A DNA stretch of 64,000 bases, taken from the NCBI RefSeq assembly GCF_023094165.1, contig NZ_JALMDK010000001.1, positions 744,001 through 808,000 of the forward strand. The letters run 5' to 3'. The DNA comes from Crossiella sp. S99.2. Lineage in GTDB: Bacteria > Actinomycetota > Actinomycetes > Mycobacteriales > Pseudonocardiaceae. Below, piece by piece: positions 43,763 through 54,005 of this stretch. The translations under genes were made by a program, and so were the position numbers. The notes below the pieces were generated by a model that was not told where the DNA came from, made no database searches, and saw only the letters and a program-made list of their open reading frames with translations. Within the stretch, counting starts at the first letter, position 1; the number at the start of each line of letters is the position of its first letter.

Positions 43763-46700
43763 TGGGCTGGAACAACCCGCCGGTGAGCTGGCAGGAGTTC
43801 GAGCGGGCGCTGTCCGGCAAGCCTCGGGACGAGGAACATCCCGGCGACGGCGGGGATAGCCCGGCTTGGACCCGCCGCCGCGCCGCCTACGAACCGGATC
43901 TGCCGCCCAGCCAGCTGCCGCCGCGGGTGCCCTACGCCGAACTGCACTGCCACTCCAACTTCAGCTTCCTGGACGGCGCCAGCCATCCGGAGGAACTGGC
44001 GGCCGAGGCGGCGCGACTGGGGCTGACCGCGCTGGCCATCACCGACCACGACGGCATGTACGGCGTGGTGCGCTTCGCTGAGGCGGCCAGGGCACACGGG
44101 CTGGGCACGCTGTTCGGGGCCGAGCTGAGCCTGGGCCTGACCATGCCGCAGAACGGGATCCCGGATCCGGAGGGCAGTCATCTCCTGGTGCTGGCGCGGA
44201 ACGCGCACGGCTACCGCTCGCTGTGCCGGGCGATCACCACGGCGCACATGGCGGGGCAGGAGAAGGGCAAGCCGGTCTATGAGCTGGAAGACGTGGCCGC
44301 GCAGGCGAATGAGGACTGGCTGGTGCTGACCGGCTGCCGGAAAGGCATGGTGCGCCAGGCGTTGGCCACCGGTGGCGTTGACGCGGCCGGGCGGGAACTG
44401 GACCGGCTGGTGGCCTTGTTCGGGCGGGAGCACGTGGTGGTCGAGCTGACCGATCACGGGCTGCCCGGCGACACCATCCGCAACGACCGGCTGGCCGGAC
44501 TGGCCGAGCGGGCCGGGCTGCGGGTGGTGGCCACCAACGCGGTGCACTACGCCGCGCCGCACCGGCACCGGCTGGCCACCGTGCTGGCCGCGGTGCGGGC
44601 CCGGCGCAGCCTGGACGAGATGGACGGCTGGCTGCCTGCCGCGGGGGCCGCGCACCTGCGCTCCGGCGCGGAGATGGCCGAGCGGTTCCGGCGCTATCCC
44701 ACCGCGGTGCCCACCGCCGCCGAACTGGGCATCCGGTTGCGCTTCGACCTCAACAGCGTCAAACCGCGGCTGCCGCCCTACCCGGTGGGGCCGGGCCACG
44801 ACGAGGACAGCTACCTCCGCGAACAGGTCTACCTGGGGCTGCGCAAGCGGGTCGCCGAGGGGGCGGAGTTCGCCGCGCAGCGGCGGCAGGTCGAGCATGA
44901 GCTGGCGGTGATCAAAGACCTCGGGTTCGCCGGGTACTTCCTGGTGGTGTGGGATCTGGTGCGGTTCTGCGTCAAGGCGGACATCCTGTGCCAGGGACGG
45001 GGATCGGCGGCCAACTCGGCGGTCTGCTTCGCCTTGGGCATCACGCACGCCGACCCGGTGAAGTACCAGCTGCTGTTCGAGCGTTTCCTCGCCCCGGCGC
45101 GGGACGGGCCGCCGGACATCGACCTGGATATCGAGTCCGACCGGCGGGAGGAGGTGATCCAGTACGCGTACGAACGCTACGGTCGCAGCCACGCGGCGCA
45201 GGTGGCCAACGTGATCACCTATCGCGGCCGGTCCGCGGTGCGGGACACCGCGAAGGCACTGGGTTTCTCCACCGGCCAGCAGGACGCCTGGAGCAAGCAG
45301 ATCGAGCGCTGGGGGCCGATGGAGTCCACTGTGGACGATACCGAGATCCCGTTGCCGGTGCTGGAGCTGGCCGCCGAACTCGAAGGCGCGCCACGGCATC
45401 TGGGCATCCACTCCGGCGGCATGGTGATCTCCGACGACCCGATCGGCGAGACCTGCCCGGTGGAGTGGGCCCGGATGGAGAACCGCAGCGTGCTGCAGTG
45501 GGACAAAGACGACTGCGCGGCCATGGGCCTGGTCAAGTTCGACCTGCTCGGCCTGGGCATGCTCTCCGCCCTGCACTACATGATCGACCTGGTCGAGCAG
45601 CACCACGACCGGAAGGTCACCCTGCACCAGCTCGGTCAGGACCTGGCCGATCCCGCGGTGTACGAGATGCTGTGCCGGGCCGACGCGATCGGTGTGTTCC
45701 AGGTGGAGAGCCGGGCCCAGCTGGCCACCCTGCCCCGGATGCGGCCGGAGAAGTTCTACGACCTGGTGGTGGAGGTCGCGCTGATCCGGCCCGGCCCGAT
45801 CCAGGGCGGTTCGGTGCACCCCTACATCCGCCGCCGCAACGGCAAGGAGAAGGTCACCTTCGAGCACCCGCTGCTCGAACCGGTGCTGGCGAAAACCCTT
45901 GGCGTGCCGCTGTTCCAGGAGCAGCTCATGCAGATCGCGGTGGAGGTGGCCGGGTTCTCCGCGGCCGAGGCGGACGAACTGCGCCGGGCCATGGGATCCA
46001 AGCGTTCCGGCGAGCGGATGGCCCGGCTCAAGGACCGGTTCTTCACCGGCATGGGGCACAAGGGGATCACCGGCGAGCGCGCCCAGCGCATCTACGACAA
46101 ACTGCTGGCCTTCGCCAACTTCGGCTTCCCCGAGAGCCACGCGCTCAGCTTCGCGCTGCTGGTCTACGCCAGCAGCTGGTTCAAGCTGTACTACCCGGCC
46201 GCGTTCTGCGCCGCGCTGCTGCGCGCCCAGCCGATGGGCTTCTACTCCCCGCAGTCCCTGGTCGCCGACGCCCGGCGGCACGGGGTCACCGTGCTCGGCC
46301 CGGACATCAACGCCAGCCTGCCGCAGGCCGGCCTGGAACCCGGCGAGCCGGACAAACCCGTGGTACGACTGGGGTTGGCCGCGGTGCGCACGGTCGGTCT
46401 GCCGCTGGCCGAGCGGATCGTGGCCGAACGCGCCAGGGCGCCGTTCGTGGACATGGTCGACCTGGCCCGCCGCTGCCGGCTGACCCTGCCGCAACTGGAG
46501 GCGCTGGCCACCTCGGGCGCGTTCAGCGGCTTCGGGCTGAGTCGCCGGGCCGCGCTGTGGGCCGCGGGCGCGGTGGCCAGGGAGGGGCCGGAGAAACTAC
46601 CGGGCACCACGGTCGGCCACGCCGCGCCGCCGTTGCCGGGCATGGACAAACTGGAACAGGCCATCGCGGATGTGTGGGCCACCGGGATCTCCCCGGACAG

Positions 46701-47055
46701 CTACCCGATCCAGTTCCTGCGCGGGAAACTGACCGAGCGGGGTGTGCTCAGCGCCGCCGAACTGTCCACTGTGGACAATGGGCGGCGGGTCGCGGTGGGC
46801 GGCGCGGTGACCCACCGGCAGCGCCCGGCCACCGCGGGCGGGGTCACCTTCCTCAACCTGGAGGACGAGACCGGCATGGTCAACGTGGTGTGCGTGCAGG
46901 GCGTGTGGGCCCGCTACCGGCGGATCGCGCGGCTGTCCTCGGCGCTGGTGGTGCGCGGGGTGGTGGAGCGGGTCGGCGCGGTGATCAGTCTGCGCGCGGA
47001 GCACCTGTCCGTGCTGGACCTGCGGATCCCGGTGCGCTCACGCGATTTCCAGTGA
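43762..47055 (+). CDS. dnaE2: Error-prone DNA polymerase III alpha (DnaE2)
   Basis: 1097 residues from GTG 43762. A PHP domain opens the protein (ELHCHSNFSFLDGASHPEEL, ITDHDGMYGVV). The polymerase core has the catalytic aspartates in GPPDIDLDIESDRREEV, and further conserved segments LGIHSGGMVISD, RPGPIQGGSVHPY and FPESHALSFALLVYASSWFK. A C-terminal OB domain is present (GVTFLNLEDETGMVNVV). It performs translesion synthesis and mutagenesis with ImuA' and ImuB. The size and order of the three genes match the standard actinobacterial mutasome. The frame is intact. Confidence 0.95.
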   Translation: MGWNNPPVSWQEFERALSGKPRDEEHPGDGGDSPAWTRRRAAYEPDLPPSQLPPRVPYAELHCHSNFSFLDGASHPEELAAEAARLGLTALAITDHDGMYGVVRFAEAARAHGLGTLFGAELSLGLTMPQNGIPDPEGSHLLVLARNAHGYRSLCRAITTAHMAGQEKGKPVYELEDVAAQANEDWLVLTGCRKGMVRQALATGGVDAAGRELDRLVALFGREHVVVELTDHGLPGDTIRNDRLAGLAERAGLRVVATNAVHYAAPHRHRLATVLAAVRARRSLDEMDGWLPAAGAAHLRSGAEMAERFRRYPTAVPTAAELGIRLRFDLNSVKPRLPPYPVGPGHDEDSYLREQVYLGLRKRVAEGAEFAAQRRQVEHELAVIKDLGFAGYFLVVWDLVRFCVKADILCQGRGSAANSAVCFALGITHADPVKYQLLFERFLAPARDGPPDIDLDIESDRREEVIQYAYERYGRSHAAQVANVITYRGRSAVRDTAKALGFSTGQQDAWSKQIERWGPMESTVDDTEIPLPVLELAAELEGAPRHLGIHSGGMVISDDPIGETCPVEWARMENRSVLQWDKDDCAAMGLVKFDLLGLGMLSALHYMIDLVEQHHDRKVTLHQLGQDLADPAVYEMLCRADAIGVFQVESRAQLATLPRMRPEKFYDLVVEVALIRPGPIQGGSVHPYIRRRNGKEKVTFEHPLLEPVLAKTLGVPLFQEQLMQIAVEVAGFSAAEADELRRAMGSKRSGERMARLKDRFFTGMGHKGITGERAQRIYDKLLAFANFGFPESHALSFALLVYASSWFKLYYPAAFCAALLRAQPMGFYSPQSLVADARRHGVTVLGPDINASLPQAGLEPGEPDKPVVRLGLAAVRTVGLPLAERIVAERARAPFVDMVDLARRCRLTLPQLEALATSGAFSGFGLSRRAALWAAGAVAREGPEKLPGTTVGHAAPPLPGMDKLEQAIADVWATGISPDSYPIQFLRGKLTERGVLSAAELSTVDNGRRVAVGGAVTHRQRPATAGGVTFLNLEDETGMVNVVCVQGVWARYRRIARLSSALVVRGVVERVGAVISLRAEHLSVLDLRIPVRSRDFQ

Positions 47056-47074
47056 GCGCACCGGGTTGCCGGGT

Positions 47075-47983
47075 TCAGCGCATGGCCGCGGTGATCTCCT
47101 TGGCCCATTCCCACGGGCGGGCGGTGCCGCCGGGGTTGGAGTTGAAGTACTCCCAGCCGTCCACGCCGCCGAAGGTCGGGTACTTGGCGACCAGGGCGCG
47201 GATGGTGGTCTTCAGCGTGTCCAGCTCCACGTACCCGCCGCAGGAGGCCGGGTTGGTGATCACGCCGGCGACCACCTTGGCCGCCGGGATGAGCTTGCGG
47301 TCGATGATGCGGTCATAGCCGCTGGTGTTGGCCATGCTGCCCCAGCCGCAGTAGAACTGGGCGTTGAACCAGTCGATCTTGCTGCCGCGGTCCCGGTACA
47401 GCGTCTCGTAGTCGAAGCCGGAGATGTTGCCGCCGCCGTAGAGCGCGCTGGCCACCGGGGCCAGGGTGATGATGAAGCCGCTGCCGAAGTCGGCGCGCAA
47501 CTGGTCGATGAGCTTGGTGATGCCAGCCTGGGACATCTTCTCCTCGACGTCGAGGTCGACGCCGTTGAGCCCGTAGGTGGTGATCACGTTCTTCAGCAAC
47601 GGGTAGAAGGCGCCGAAGTCGCGTTCCAGGTTCGCGTAGGTGCCCTGGGCCGCGCCGCCGACCATGCCGATTACGTTGACACCGCGGTCCTGCATGGTCT
47701 TGAGGTCCCGCCACATCTGGGTGTAGCGCTCGTGCGCCGGCGGGTGGTCGTTGAGGTGCACTGATTTGTCCGCGTTGAGGTGGATCGCGGCCACGATGAG
47801 GTCGGTGACCCCGGTGTTGTTGGTCAGCAACGGCAACGGCGAGACGTAGTCACCGGTGGCCCCGTTGCTGTACTGGGTCTGGTAGTAGACGACGGTGCGC
47901 TGGTAGGGCGCGGCCTGCGCGGGCAAAGCCATGGCCAGCAACAGGACCAGCGCCCCGCCTGCCGCCGTGAGCAGCTTGCGCAT
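47075..47983 (-). CDS. Secreted GH18 endo-beta-N-acetylglucosaminidase / chitinase-like enzyme
   Basis: 302 residues from ATG 47983. A Sec signal peptide (MRKLLTAAGGALVLLLAMALPAQA) is followed by one GH18 barrel. The catalytic motif is LNGVDLDVEEK (DxxDxDxE type, Glu acid/base), and DWFNAQFYCGWG contains the Tyr that assists substrate distortion. The protein lacks a chitin-binding domain. Given the alpha-mannosidase and GH5 enzyme in the same operon, release of N-glycans by cleaving the chitobiose core is the most likely role; plain chitinase activity is the alternative. The start overlaps the GH38 stop (TGATG), so translation is coupled. Confidence 0.85.
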   Translation of the reverse strand: MRKLLTAAGGALVLLLAMALPAQAAPYQRTVVYYQTQYSNGATGDYVSPLPLLTNNTGVTDLIVAAIHLNADKSVHLNDHPPAHERYTQMWRDLKTMQDRGVNVIGMVGGAAQGTYANLERDFGAFYPLLKNVITTYGLNGVDLDVEEKMSQAGITKLIDQLRADFGSGFIITLAPVASALYGGGNISGFDYETLYRDRGSKIDWFNAQFYCGWGSMANTSGYDRIIDRKLIPAAKVVAGVITNPASCGGYVELDTLKTTIRALVAKYPTFGGVDGWEYFNSNPGGTARPWEWAKEITAAMR

Positions 47984-50900
47984 CAGTGATCTCCTTCGGT
48001 GACAGGGGTTCGAGGGAGTCGCACGGTGATGATCTCGAAGGGTCGCAGGCTCAGGTCGAACCCGTTGCCGGTGACCTCGTACTCGACGGTCTCGTCCCAG
48101 CGGCGTTCCAGCAGGTCGGTGGAGTACGCGGCGGCGACCTCGGTGCCGAGAGTGAGCCGGGTCCTGGCGCGGCAGCCCAGCGCCTCGTAGAGCCGCAGGA
48201 CCAGATCGCCGCTCTGGTCCTCGGCGAGCTTGACCGACTCGACCACGACGGCCGGGTTGTCCACCGTGACGAGCGGGGTGATGGCCGCGCCGGAACCGGG
48301 CACCACCCGCTCCGGCAGGTTGATCCGGTACCCGGCGCGCACCGCGTCGGCCTTGTCCGCGCCCACCACCAGCGCGTGCCGGAACCGGTGCACGCCGTGG
48401 TCGGTCTGCGGGTCCGGGAACCGCGGCGCGCGCAGCAGCGAGGCGCGGATGACGCTGACCGTGCCACCGCCCTCGCGGGCGCTCCGGCTGATGTCGTGGC
48501 CGTAGGTGGAGTCGTTGACCAGCGCCACCCCGTAGTCCGGTTCGCCGAGGTGCACCCAGCGGTGCGCGCAGATCTCGAACTTGGCCGCGTCCCAGCTGGT
48601 GTTGGTGTGCGTGGGCCGGTACACGTGCCCGAACTGGGTTTCCGCGGCCACCCGGTCGGACTGCACGTCCACCGGGAAGCTCAGCTTGAGGAACTTCTCC
48701 GTCTCGTGCCAGTCCACCTCGGTGTCGATCTCCACCGACCGGCTGCCCGCGCGCAGGGTGAGCAGCTGGGTGACGGTGGAGACGGAGAAGGACCGCTCGA
48801 TCCGGATGGTGGCCAGCTCTGGCGAGTTGGTCTCCACGCTGACCTGCTTCGCCGCGGTCAGGTCGGTGACCTTGTTGCGGTAGAAGGAGTCCACGTCCCA
48901 GGCGTCCCACATGTTCGGGAAGTCCGGGTGCAGCTGCAACAGGTTCGCCCGCGCGCCCGGTGCGATCACCTCGCGGTCGGCGAGCTGGTCGTGGATCGAG
49001 CTGATCAGGCCGTCGCCGTCCACGGTCACGGTGACGAACTCGTTGGCCAGCACTGTCACACCATCCACTGTGGACAGAGTGACCGGATGTCCGGTGAACT
49101 CACCGCGGGTCAGCGCGCCCGCGGCCGGGACCTCGGCGTGGGCGTGCGGGGCCGCGTTGAACACCACCGGCTGGGCCCCGGCCCCGGCCAGGGCCTGTTG
49201 CGCCGCACCGATGATCTCGTTCAGCTCGTCGGCGACCGCGGCGTAGGTCTCCTCGGCCTCCCGGTGCACCCAGGCGATCGAGGAGCCGGGCAGGATGTCG
49301 TGGAACTGGTTGGTGAGCACCAGTTTCCACAGCCGGTCCAGCCGCTCGTACGGGTAGGCCGCGTCCAGCCGGATCGCCGCGGTGGCCGCCCACAGCTCGG
49401 CCTCGCGCAGCAGGTGCTCGCTGCGCCGGTTGCCCTGCTTGGTCTTGGCCTGGCTGGTGTAGGTGCCGCGGTGGAACTCCAGGTACAGCTCGCCCACCCA
49501 CACCGGCGCGTCCGGGTACTCTTCCTCGGCCTTGCGGAAGAACTCACCCGGCGGCTCGACCGTGACCCGGGTCGAACCCTCCACATCGGACAGTCGAGCC
49601 GCCCGGGCAAGCATCTCGCGGGTGGGGCCGCCACCGCCGTCGCCCCAGCCGAACGGGACCAGTGAGCGGGTGGCCTTGCCCTTCTCCTGGTAGTTGCGCG
49701 CGGCGTGCGCCAGCTCCTTGCCGCTGAGCTCGGAGTTGTAGGTGTCCGCGGGCGGGAAGTGGGTGAAGATCCGGGTGCCGTCCAGGCCCTCCCACCAGAA
49801 GGTGTGGTGCGGGAACTTGTTGGTCTGGTTCCAGCTGATCTTCTGGGTGAGGAACCAGCGGGAGGCCGAGGCACGCACGATCTGCGGCATCGCCGCGGTG
49901 TAGCCGAAGGAGTCCGGCAGCCACACCTCGTTGGTCTCGATGCCGAAGCGGGACAGGAAGTAGTTTTTGCCGTGCACGAACTGCCGGGCCATCGCCTCCG
50001 CGCCGGGCATGTTGGTGTCCGACTCCACCCACATCCCGCCAACCGGCACGAACTGCCCGGTGTCGATCTTCTCCTTGACCCTGGCGAAGACCTTCGGGTG
50101 GTGCTCTTCGATCCAGGCCAGCTGCTGCGCCTGGGACATCGCGAAGTGGAAACCGGGGTGCTCGTCCATCAGGTTGGTCACGTTGGAGGCGGTGCGCGCG
50201 ACCTTGCGCACGGTCTCCCGCAGCGGCCACAGCCAGGCCGAGTCGATGTGCGCGTGCCCGATCGCGGAGACCTGGTGCGCGCTGGTGTGCGCGGGACGGC
50301 TGAGCATGTCCACCAGTTCGGCGCGGGCCGCGCTGGCGGTGCCGTTGACGTCCTGCAGGTCCACCGCGTCGATGGCGCGGTCCAAGGCGCGCAACAGTTC
50401 CCAGCGCCGGGCCTCGGTCAGCGGCAGCTCCAGCATGAGCTGGTAGAGCACCTCGATGTCCTGCACCAGGTGCCACACCTGGTGGTCGAACACGGCCAGG
50501 TCGGCGCGCGCGATCCGGTACAGCGGCGCGTCGCTGGAGGTGAGCCGGTCGCCCTCCTGGGTGGGCTGGAACGGGATGTAGTCCAGCAGCACCGGGTTGG
50601 CCGCGGCCTCCAGGTAGTAGACGACCTGCTCCCCGCCCTGGGCCGGATCGCCGACCGGCAGCCAGGTGTTGCGCGGGTTGAGGCCCTTCACCGGGGTGCC
50701 ATCGGCGCGGTAGGCCAGGCCCTCGCACTGGAACCCGGTCATCTTCTCGTCGAAGCCGAGGTCGAAGACCAGCTCTACGGCCAGCCCGGCCCATTCCGGC
50801 GGCACCGTGCCGGTGAGCCGGAACCAGCTGGTGCCCCAGGCCGGACCCCATTGCGCGCCAACGGCACTGGGCTCGTACTCGGCGGCGAGGCCCTCGGCCG

Positions 50901-51033
50901 CGGGCACCGGCTCACCGGGGGCGTGCCACACGGCGAGGTCGACGCCGACCGAGCTGGGGTAGACCGCGGGGCGGATCCGCTCCCGCAGCACCCGCTCGAT
51001 CCGGCCCTCGATCAGCTTGTGGTCGTCATGCAT
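47983..51033 (-). CDS. GH38 alpha-mannosidase
   Basis: 1016 residues from ATG 51033 (GGAG eight bases upstream). The family signature is complete: SAIGHAHIDSAWLWPLRET (metal ligands), GGMWVESDTNMPGAEA with the nucleophile Asp, WLPDSFGYTAAMPQI, then HWEGL-like FWWEGLDGTRIF and the LVPFGWGDGGGGPT zinc-site region. It removes alpha-linked mannose from oligosaccharides; it has no signal peptide, so it acts after import. C-terminal beta domains fill the remainder (YEVTGNGFDLSLRPFEIITVRLPR, read near the end). The gene overlaps the GH5 gene by eight bases and the GH18 gene by one base pair set. Confidence 0.93.
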   Translation of the reverse strand: MHDDHKLIEGRIERVLRERIRPAVYPSSVGVDLAVWHAPGEPVPAAEGLAAEYEPSAVGAQWGPAWGTSWFRLTGTVPPEWAGLAVELVFDLGFDEKMTGFQCEGLAYRADGTPVKGLNPRNTWLPVGDPAQGGEQVVYYLEAAANPVLLDYIPFQPTQEGDRLTSSDAPLYRIARADLAVFDHQVWHLVQDIEVLYQLMLELPLTEARRWELLRALDRAIDAVDLQDVNGTASAARAELVDMLSRPAHTSAHQVSAIGHAHIDSAWLWPLRETVRKVARTASNVTNLMDEHPGFHFAMSQAQQLAWIEEHHPKVFARVKEKIDTGQFVPVGGMWVESDTNMPGAEAMARQFVHGKNYFLSRFGIETNEVWLPDSFGYTAAMPQIVRASASRWFLTQKISWNQTNKFPHHTFWWEGLDGTRIFTHFPPADTYNSELSGKELAHAARNYQEKGKATRSLVPFGWGDGGGGPTREMLARAARLSDVEGSTRVTVEPPGEFFRKAEEEYPDAPVWVGELYLEFHRGTYTSQAKTKQGNRRSEHLLREAELWAATAAIRLDAAYPYERLDRLWKLVLTNQFHDILPGSSIAWVHREAEETYAAVADELNEIIGAAQQALAGAGAQPVVFNAAPHAHAEVPAAGALTRGEFTGHPVTLSTVDGVTVLANEFVTVTVDGDGLISSIHDQLADREVIAPGARANLLQLHPDFPNMWDAWDVDSFYRNKVTDLTAAKQVSVETNSPELATIRIERSFSVSTVTQLLTLRAGSRSVEIDTEVDWHETEKFLKLSFPVDVQSDRVAAETQFGHVYRPTHTNTSWDAAKFEICAHRWVHLGEPDYGVALVNDSTYGHDISRSAREGGGTVSVIRASLLRAPRFPDPQTDHGVHRFRHALVVGADKADAVRAGYRINLPERVVPGSGAAITPLVTVDNPAVVVESVKLAEDQSGDLVLRLYEALGCRARTRLTLGTEVAAAYSTDLLERRWDETVEYEVTGNGFDLSLRPFEIITVRLPRTPVTEGDH

Positions 51034-52279
51034 GCTTGCTACTCCAGACGTCCGGCACGTGCACAACCTCGGAGATGCCGCGGGCGGCAAGGTGTTCGGC
51101 GTCGTGGGCGACCGATGCGCGCACGACGGCCGGTCGGGCGCCCTGCTGCGCCAGGCGCAACCAGGCTTCGAAGAATTCCCCGCCGGGGCCACAGGTGGAC
51201 CGGGCGGGCGCGGTGTGCTCGTCGCCGACGTCGAGCACCAGCGCGGTCTTGCGCACAATCCGTTGGGCAGGCGCGGTTTTCTGCGCGGCGACCGCGTCCG
51301 CGATGGCCTGCCCGGCGGGTTTGCGCTGGTTGTCGTTGGTGAACAGGCCGAGCCCGTACTCCAGTTCGGGGAAGTCGGCCAGCTCCCGGCTCACATCGTG
51401 CGAGCACCACCAGGTGATGCCCCACAGGTTCGGGCAGGACAACGCGTTGGCCACGGTGGCCGCGGCGAACTCGCCGGCGCGCTCGGCCGGGATGTGCGGG
51501 GCGGGCGCGCCGACCTCCTGCAACCACACCGGATGCGCTGGATCGGTGGCCCAGGCCGCGGCCAGTTCGACCTGGTACTCGGCGTAGTGCGCGGTGGCCG
51601 CGGAGTCACCGCCGTAGCGCTGCGCGGTGCCGTTGAACACCCAGGAGTGCACGTTGGTGGCCGCGCCGATCCGGGCCGCGTGCGCCGGGGTGAACGGGTG
51701 CCCGTCCTGCAACCACACCGCGTCGTAGGCGCAGTGCGTGTGGAATTTGCCGGGCGCGCCCTCCTCGCAGGCCGCCAGGAGCTGGTGCAGCCAGGACTCG
51801 GCCTGGTCCACGCCAACGGGATCCGGGTCCGGATGCGGTTTGTCGGAGAACTGGTTGACCTCGTTGCCCAGCGTCATACCGAGGAAGTTCGGCTTCTCCG
51901 CCAGCGCGGTGGCCAGCGTGTTGAGGTAGAAGGCTTCTCCCGCAACGACATCCTGGTCAGTGAACATGTTCCGCCGGTGCCAGCTCACCGTCCACGATGG
52001 ACGGAAGTCGAAGCTGGACAGGTGGCCCTGCAACCCGTCAACGGCCACGTCCAGACCGCGCTCGGCTGCCGCGTCCACCACCGCCAGCAGATCCCGGACC
52101 GCGTTGCCGCGCACCAGGTTCCGGTTCGGCTGGAACACCGGCCACAGCGGGAACACCCGGATGTGGTCCAGGCCCAGGCCCGCGATCGAGTCCAGGTCCC
52201 GCCGCACCGCGTCCAGATCGAAGTCCAGCCAGTGGAAGAACCAGTCCCGCGCAGGTGTGTAGTTGACGCCGAATCGCAC
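51026..52279 (-). CDS. GH5 (probably GH5_18) beta-mannosidase
   Basis: 417 residues from GTG 52279; AAGGG lies six bases upstream, while TTG 52285 abuts that site. The GH5 barrel is clear: GVNYTPARDWFFHWLDFDLDAVRRDLD (read in parts from residue 4), DHIRVFPLWPVFQPNR, the acid/base Glu in LTLGNEVNQFSD-type GMTLGNEVNQF and the nucleophile Glu in VWLQEVGAP, then GITWWCSHDVS. The whole pattern resembles GH5_18 enzymes that cleave the Man-beta-1,4-GlcNAc core unit of N-glycans in bifidobacteria and streptomycetes. No signal peptide, so cytoplasmic. It overlaps GH38 by eight bases. Confidence 0.85.
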   Translation of the reverse strand: MRFGVNYTPARDWFFHWLDFDLDAVRRDLDSIAGLGLDHIRVFPLWPVFQPNRNLVRGNAVRDLLAVVDAAAERGLDVAVDGLQGHLSSFDFRPSWTVSWHRRNMFTDQDVVAGEAFYLNTLATALAEKPNFLGMTLGNEVNQFSDKPHPDPDPVGVDQAESWLHQLLAACEEGAPGKFHTHCAYDAVWLQDGHPFTPAHAARIGAATNVHSWVFNGTAQRYGGDSAATAHYAEYQVELAAAWATDPAHPVWLQEVGAPAPHIPAERAGEFAAATVANALSCPNLWGITWWCSHDVSRELADFPELEYGLGLFTNDNQRKPAGQAIADAVAAQKTAPAQRIVRKTALVLDVGDEHTAPARSTCGPGGEFFEAWLRLAQQGARPAVVRASVAHDAEHLAARGISEVVHVPDVWSSKHA

Positions 52280-52281
52280 GC

Positions 52282-53100
52282 TCAACCCTTCACCGCCCCC
52301 TCACCGACCCCGCGGAAGAAGTACCGCTGCAGGCTCACGAACATCAGGATCAGCGGCGCCACGGCGATGATGGTGCCCGCCGCGACCAGCCGCTGGTCAA
52401 GGGCGAAGGTGCCCTTGAGGTAGTTGAGGCCGATGGTGAGCGTGTAGTTCTCCGGGTTGCTCAGCACGATCAACGGCCACAGGAAGTCGTCCCAGCTGAA
52501 CATGAAGGAGAAGATCGCCACCACGGCCACCGAGCCCTTCACCGAGGGCAGCGCGATCCGGGTGAACCGTTGCCAGGCGTTCGCCCCGTCGATCACCGCG
52601 GCCTCCTCCACCGCCGCGGGCAGCGCGCTGAAGGCGTTGCGCATCAACAACACGTTGAGCGCGCCGATTGCCCCGGGCAGCACCACCGCGACCAGCGTGT
52701 CGGCCAGGTTGAGGCTGCGCATCATCAGGAACAGCGAGACCAGGATCGCCTCACCGGGCACCAGCAGCGCCAGCAGGAAGGCCAGCACCGCGAAGCCCCG
52801 GCCGCGGAAACGCATGCGGGACAAGGCATAGCCGGCCATCGACGCGCCGAGGCAGTTGAGCACCACGTTCGCGCTGGCCACCATCAGCGAGTTCAACGCG
52901 AAGTCCCACACCGGGACCACGTCGGCGACCTTGCCGAAGTTGGCCAGCGTCGGATCACTGGGCAGGAACGCGGGCGGATAGCTGTAGATGTCCTCGCCGA
53001 CGCCCTTGAGCGAGGTGGACAACTGCCACAGGAACGGGCCGATGGACAGCAGCAGCACCGCCACCAGCACCAGGTAGCGGAGCACGAGCCGGATCCTCAC
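52282..53100 (-). CDS. Carbohydrate ABC transporter permease 2 (MalG type)
   Basis: 272 residues from GTG 53100, overlapping the stop of the first permease (GTGA). Six helices; the first follows RIRLVLRY. The cytoplasmic EAA loop that docks the ATPase reads EEAAVIDGANAWQRFTRIALP. An ATPase gene is absent from the operon, as usual for actinomycete sugar importers that share one MsiK-type ATPase. It probably passes N-glycan-derived oligosaccharides. Confidence 0.93.
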   Translation of the reverse strand: MRIRLVLRYLVLVAVLLLSIGPFLWQLSTSLKGVGEDIYSYPPAFLPSDPTLANFGKVADVVPVWDFALNSLMVASANVVLNCLGASMAGYALSRMRFRGRGFAVLAFLLALLVPGEAILVSLFLMMRSLNLADTLVAVVLPGAIGALNVLLMRNAFSALPAAVEEAAVIDGANAWQRFTRIALPSVKGSVAVVAIFSFMFSWDDFLWPLIVLSNPENYTLTIGLNYLKGTFALDQRLVAAGTIIAVAPLILMFVSLQRYFFRGVGEGAVKG

Positions 53101-54005
53101 GCCTCGTCCTCCTTCCGGTTCAGCCGCAGCACCAGCAACATCAGGCCGAGGGTGAGCACGAACAGCACCAGGCTCAGCGCGGAGGCGTAGCCGAGGTCGC
53201 CGTTGAGGCCGGTGGCCGTCTGGCGCATCAGCATCACCAGCGTGATGTCCGCGCCGCCGGGCCCGCCGGAGTTGCCGGAGAGGATGAAGATCTCGGCGAA
53301 GACCCGGAAGGCGGCCACCGCGGACAGCGCGGCCACCAGCACCATGGTCGAGCGGATGGTGGGCACGGTGATGGAGAAGAACCGGCGGATCGGCCCGGCC
53401 CCGTCCACCTCGGCCGCCTCGTGCAGTTCCTTGGGCACATTCGCCAGCGCCGCCAAGTAGATGATCATGTAGTAGCCCAGGCCCTTCCACACCGTCACGA
53501 CCATCGCGCTGATCAGCAGCAGCGTCTCGTCGGTGAGGAAGGGGATCGGCTCGGACACGATTTGCAGGCCCTGCAACAGGCTGTTCACCAGACCGCGGCT
53601 GTCCAGCAGCCAGGTCCAGATCAGCCCGACCACCACGATGGAGGCGACAACCGGGGTGTAGAAGGCCGAGCGGAAGAAGGTGATGCCCGGGACCTGCTTG
53701 CGCACCAGCAGGGCCAGCAGCAGCGGCAGCACGACCAGGGCGGGCACCACCCCGACCACGTACAGCGAGGAGTTGGTGATCGCGGTCCAGAACTGCGGGT
53801 CGTCCAGCATCCGGACGAAGTTGTCCACCCCGGTGAACTGCCCGCCACCGAGCGCGGTCGCGTCGGTGAAGGACAGCAGCACCGTGTTGAGGAACGGGTA
53901 GACGCTGAACAGCAGCACCACCGCCAGGCCGGGCGCGAGGAACAGCCAGGGCGTCAGCCACCACTCCCGCTTGACCGGCTTGCGCCGCTGGGCTAGCTCA
54001 GCCAT
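53097..54005 (-). CDS. Carbohydrate ABC transporter permease 1 (MalF type)
   Basis: 302 residues with six helices after a basic N-terminus (QRRKPVKREWWLTPW). The EAA loop is HEAAEVDGAGPIRRFFSITVP. PFLNTVLLSFTDATALGGGQF is the typical MalF-like first external segment. It pairs with permease 2. Its start overlaps the end of the binding-protein gene by eight bases. Confidence 0.93.
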   Translation of the reverse strand: MAELAQRRKPVKREWWLTPWLFLAPGLAVVLLFSVYPFLNTVLLSFTDATALGGGQFTGVDNFVRMLDDPQFWTAITNSSLYVVGVVPALVVLPLLLALLVRKQVPGITFFRSAFYTPVVASIVVVGLIWTWLLDSRGLVNSLLQGLQIVSEPIPFLTDETLLLISAMVVTVWKGLGYYMIIYLAALANVPKELHEAAEVDGAGPIRRFFSITVPTIRSTMVLVAALSAVAAFRVFAEIFILSGNSGGPGGADITLVMLMRQTATGLNGDLGYASALSLVLFVLTLGLMLLVLRLNRKEDEA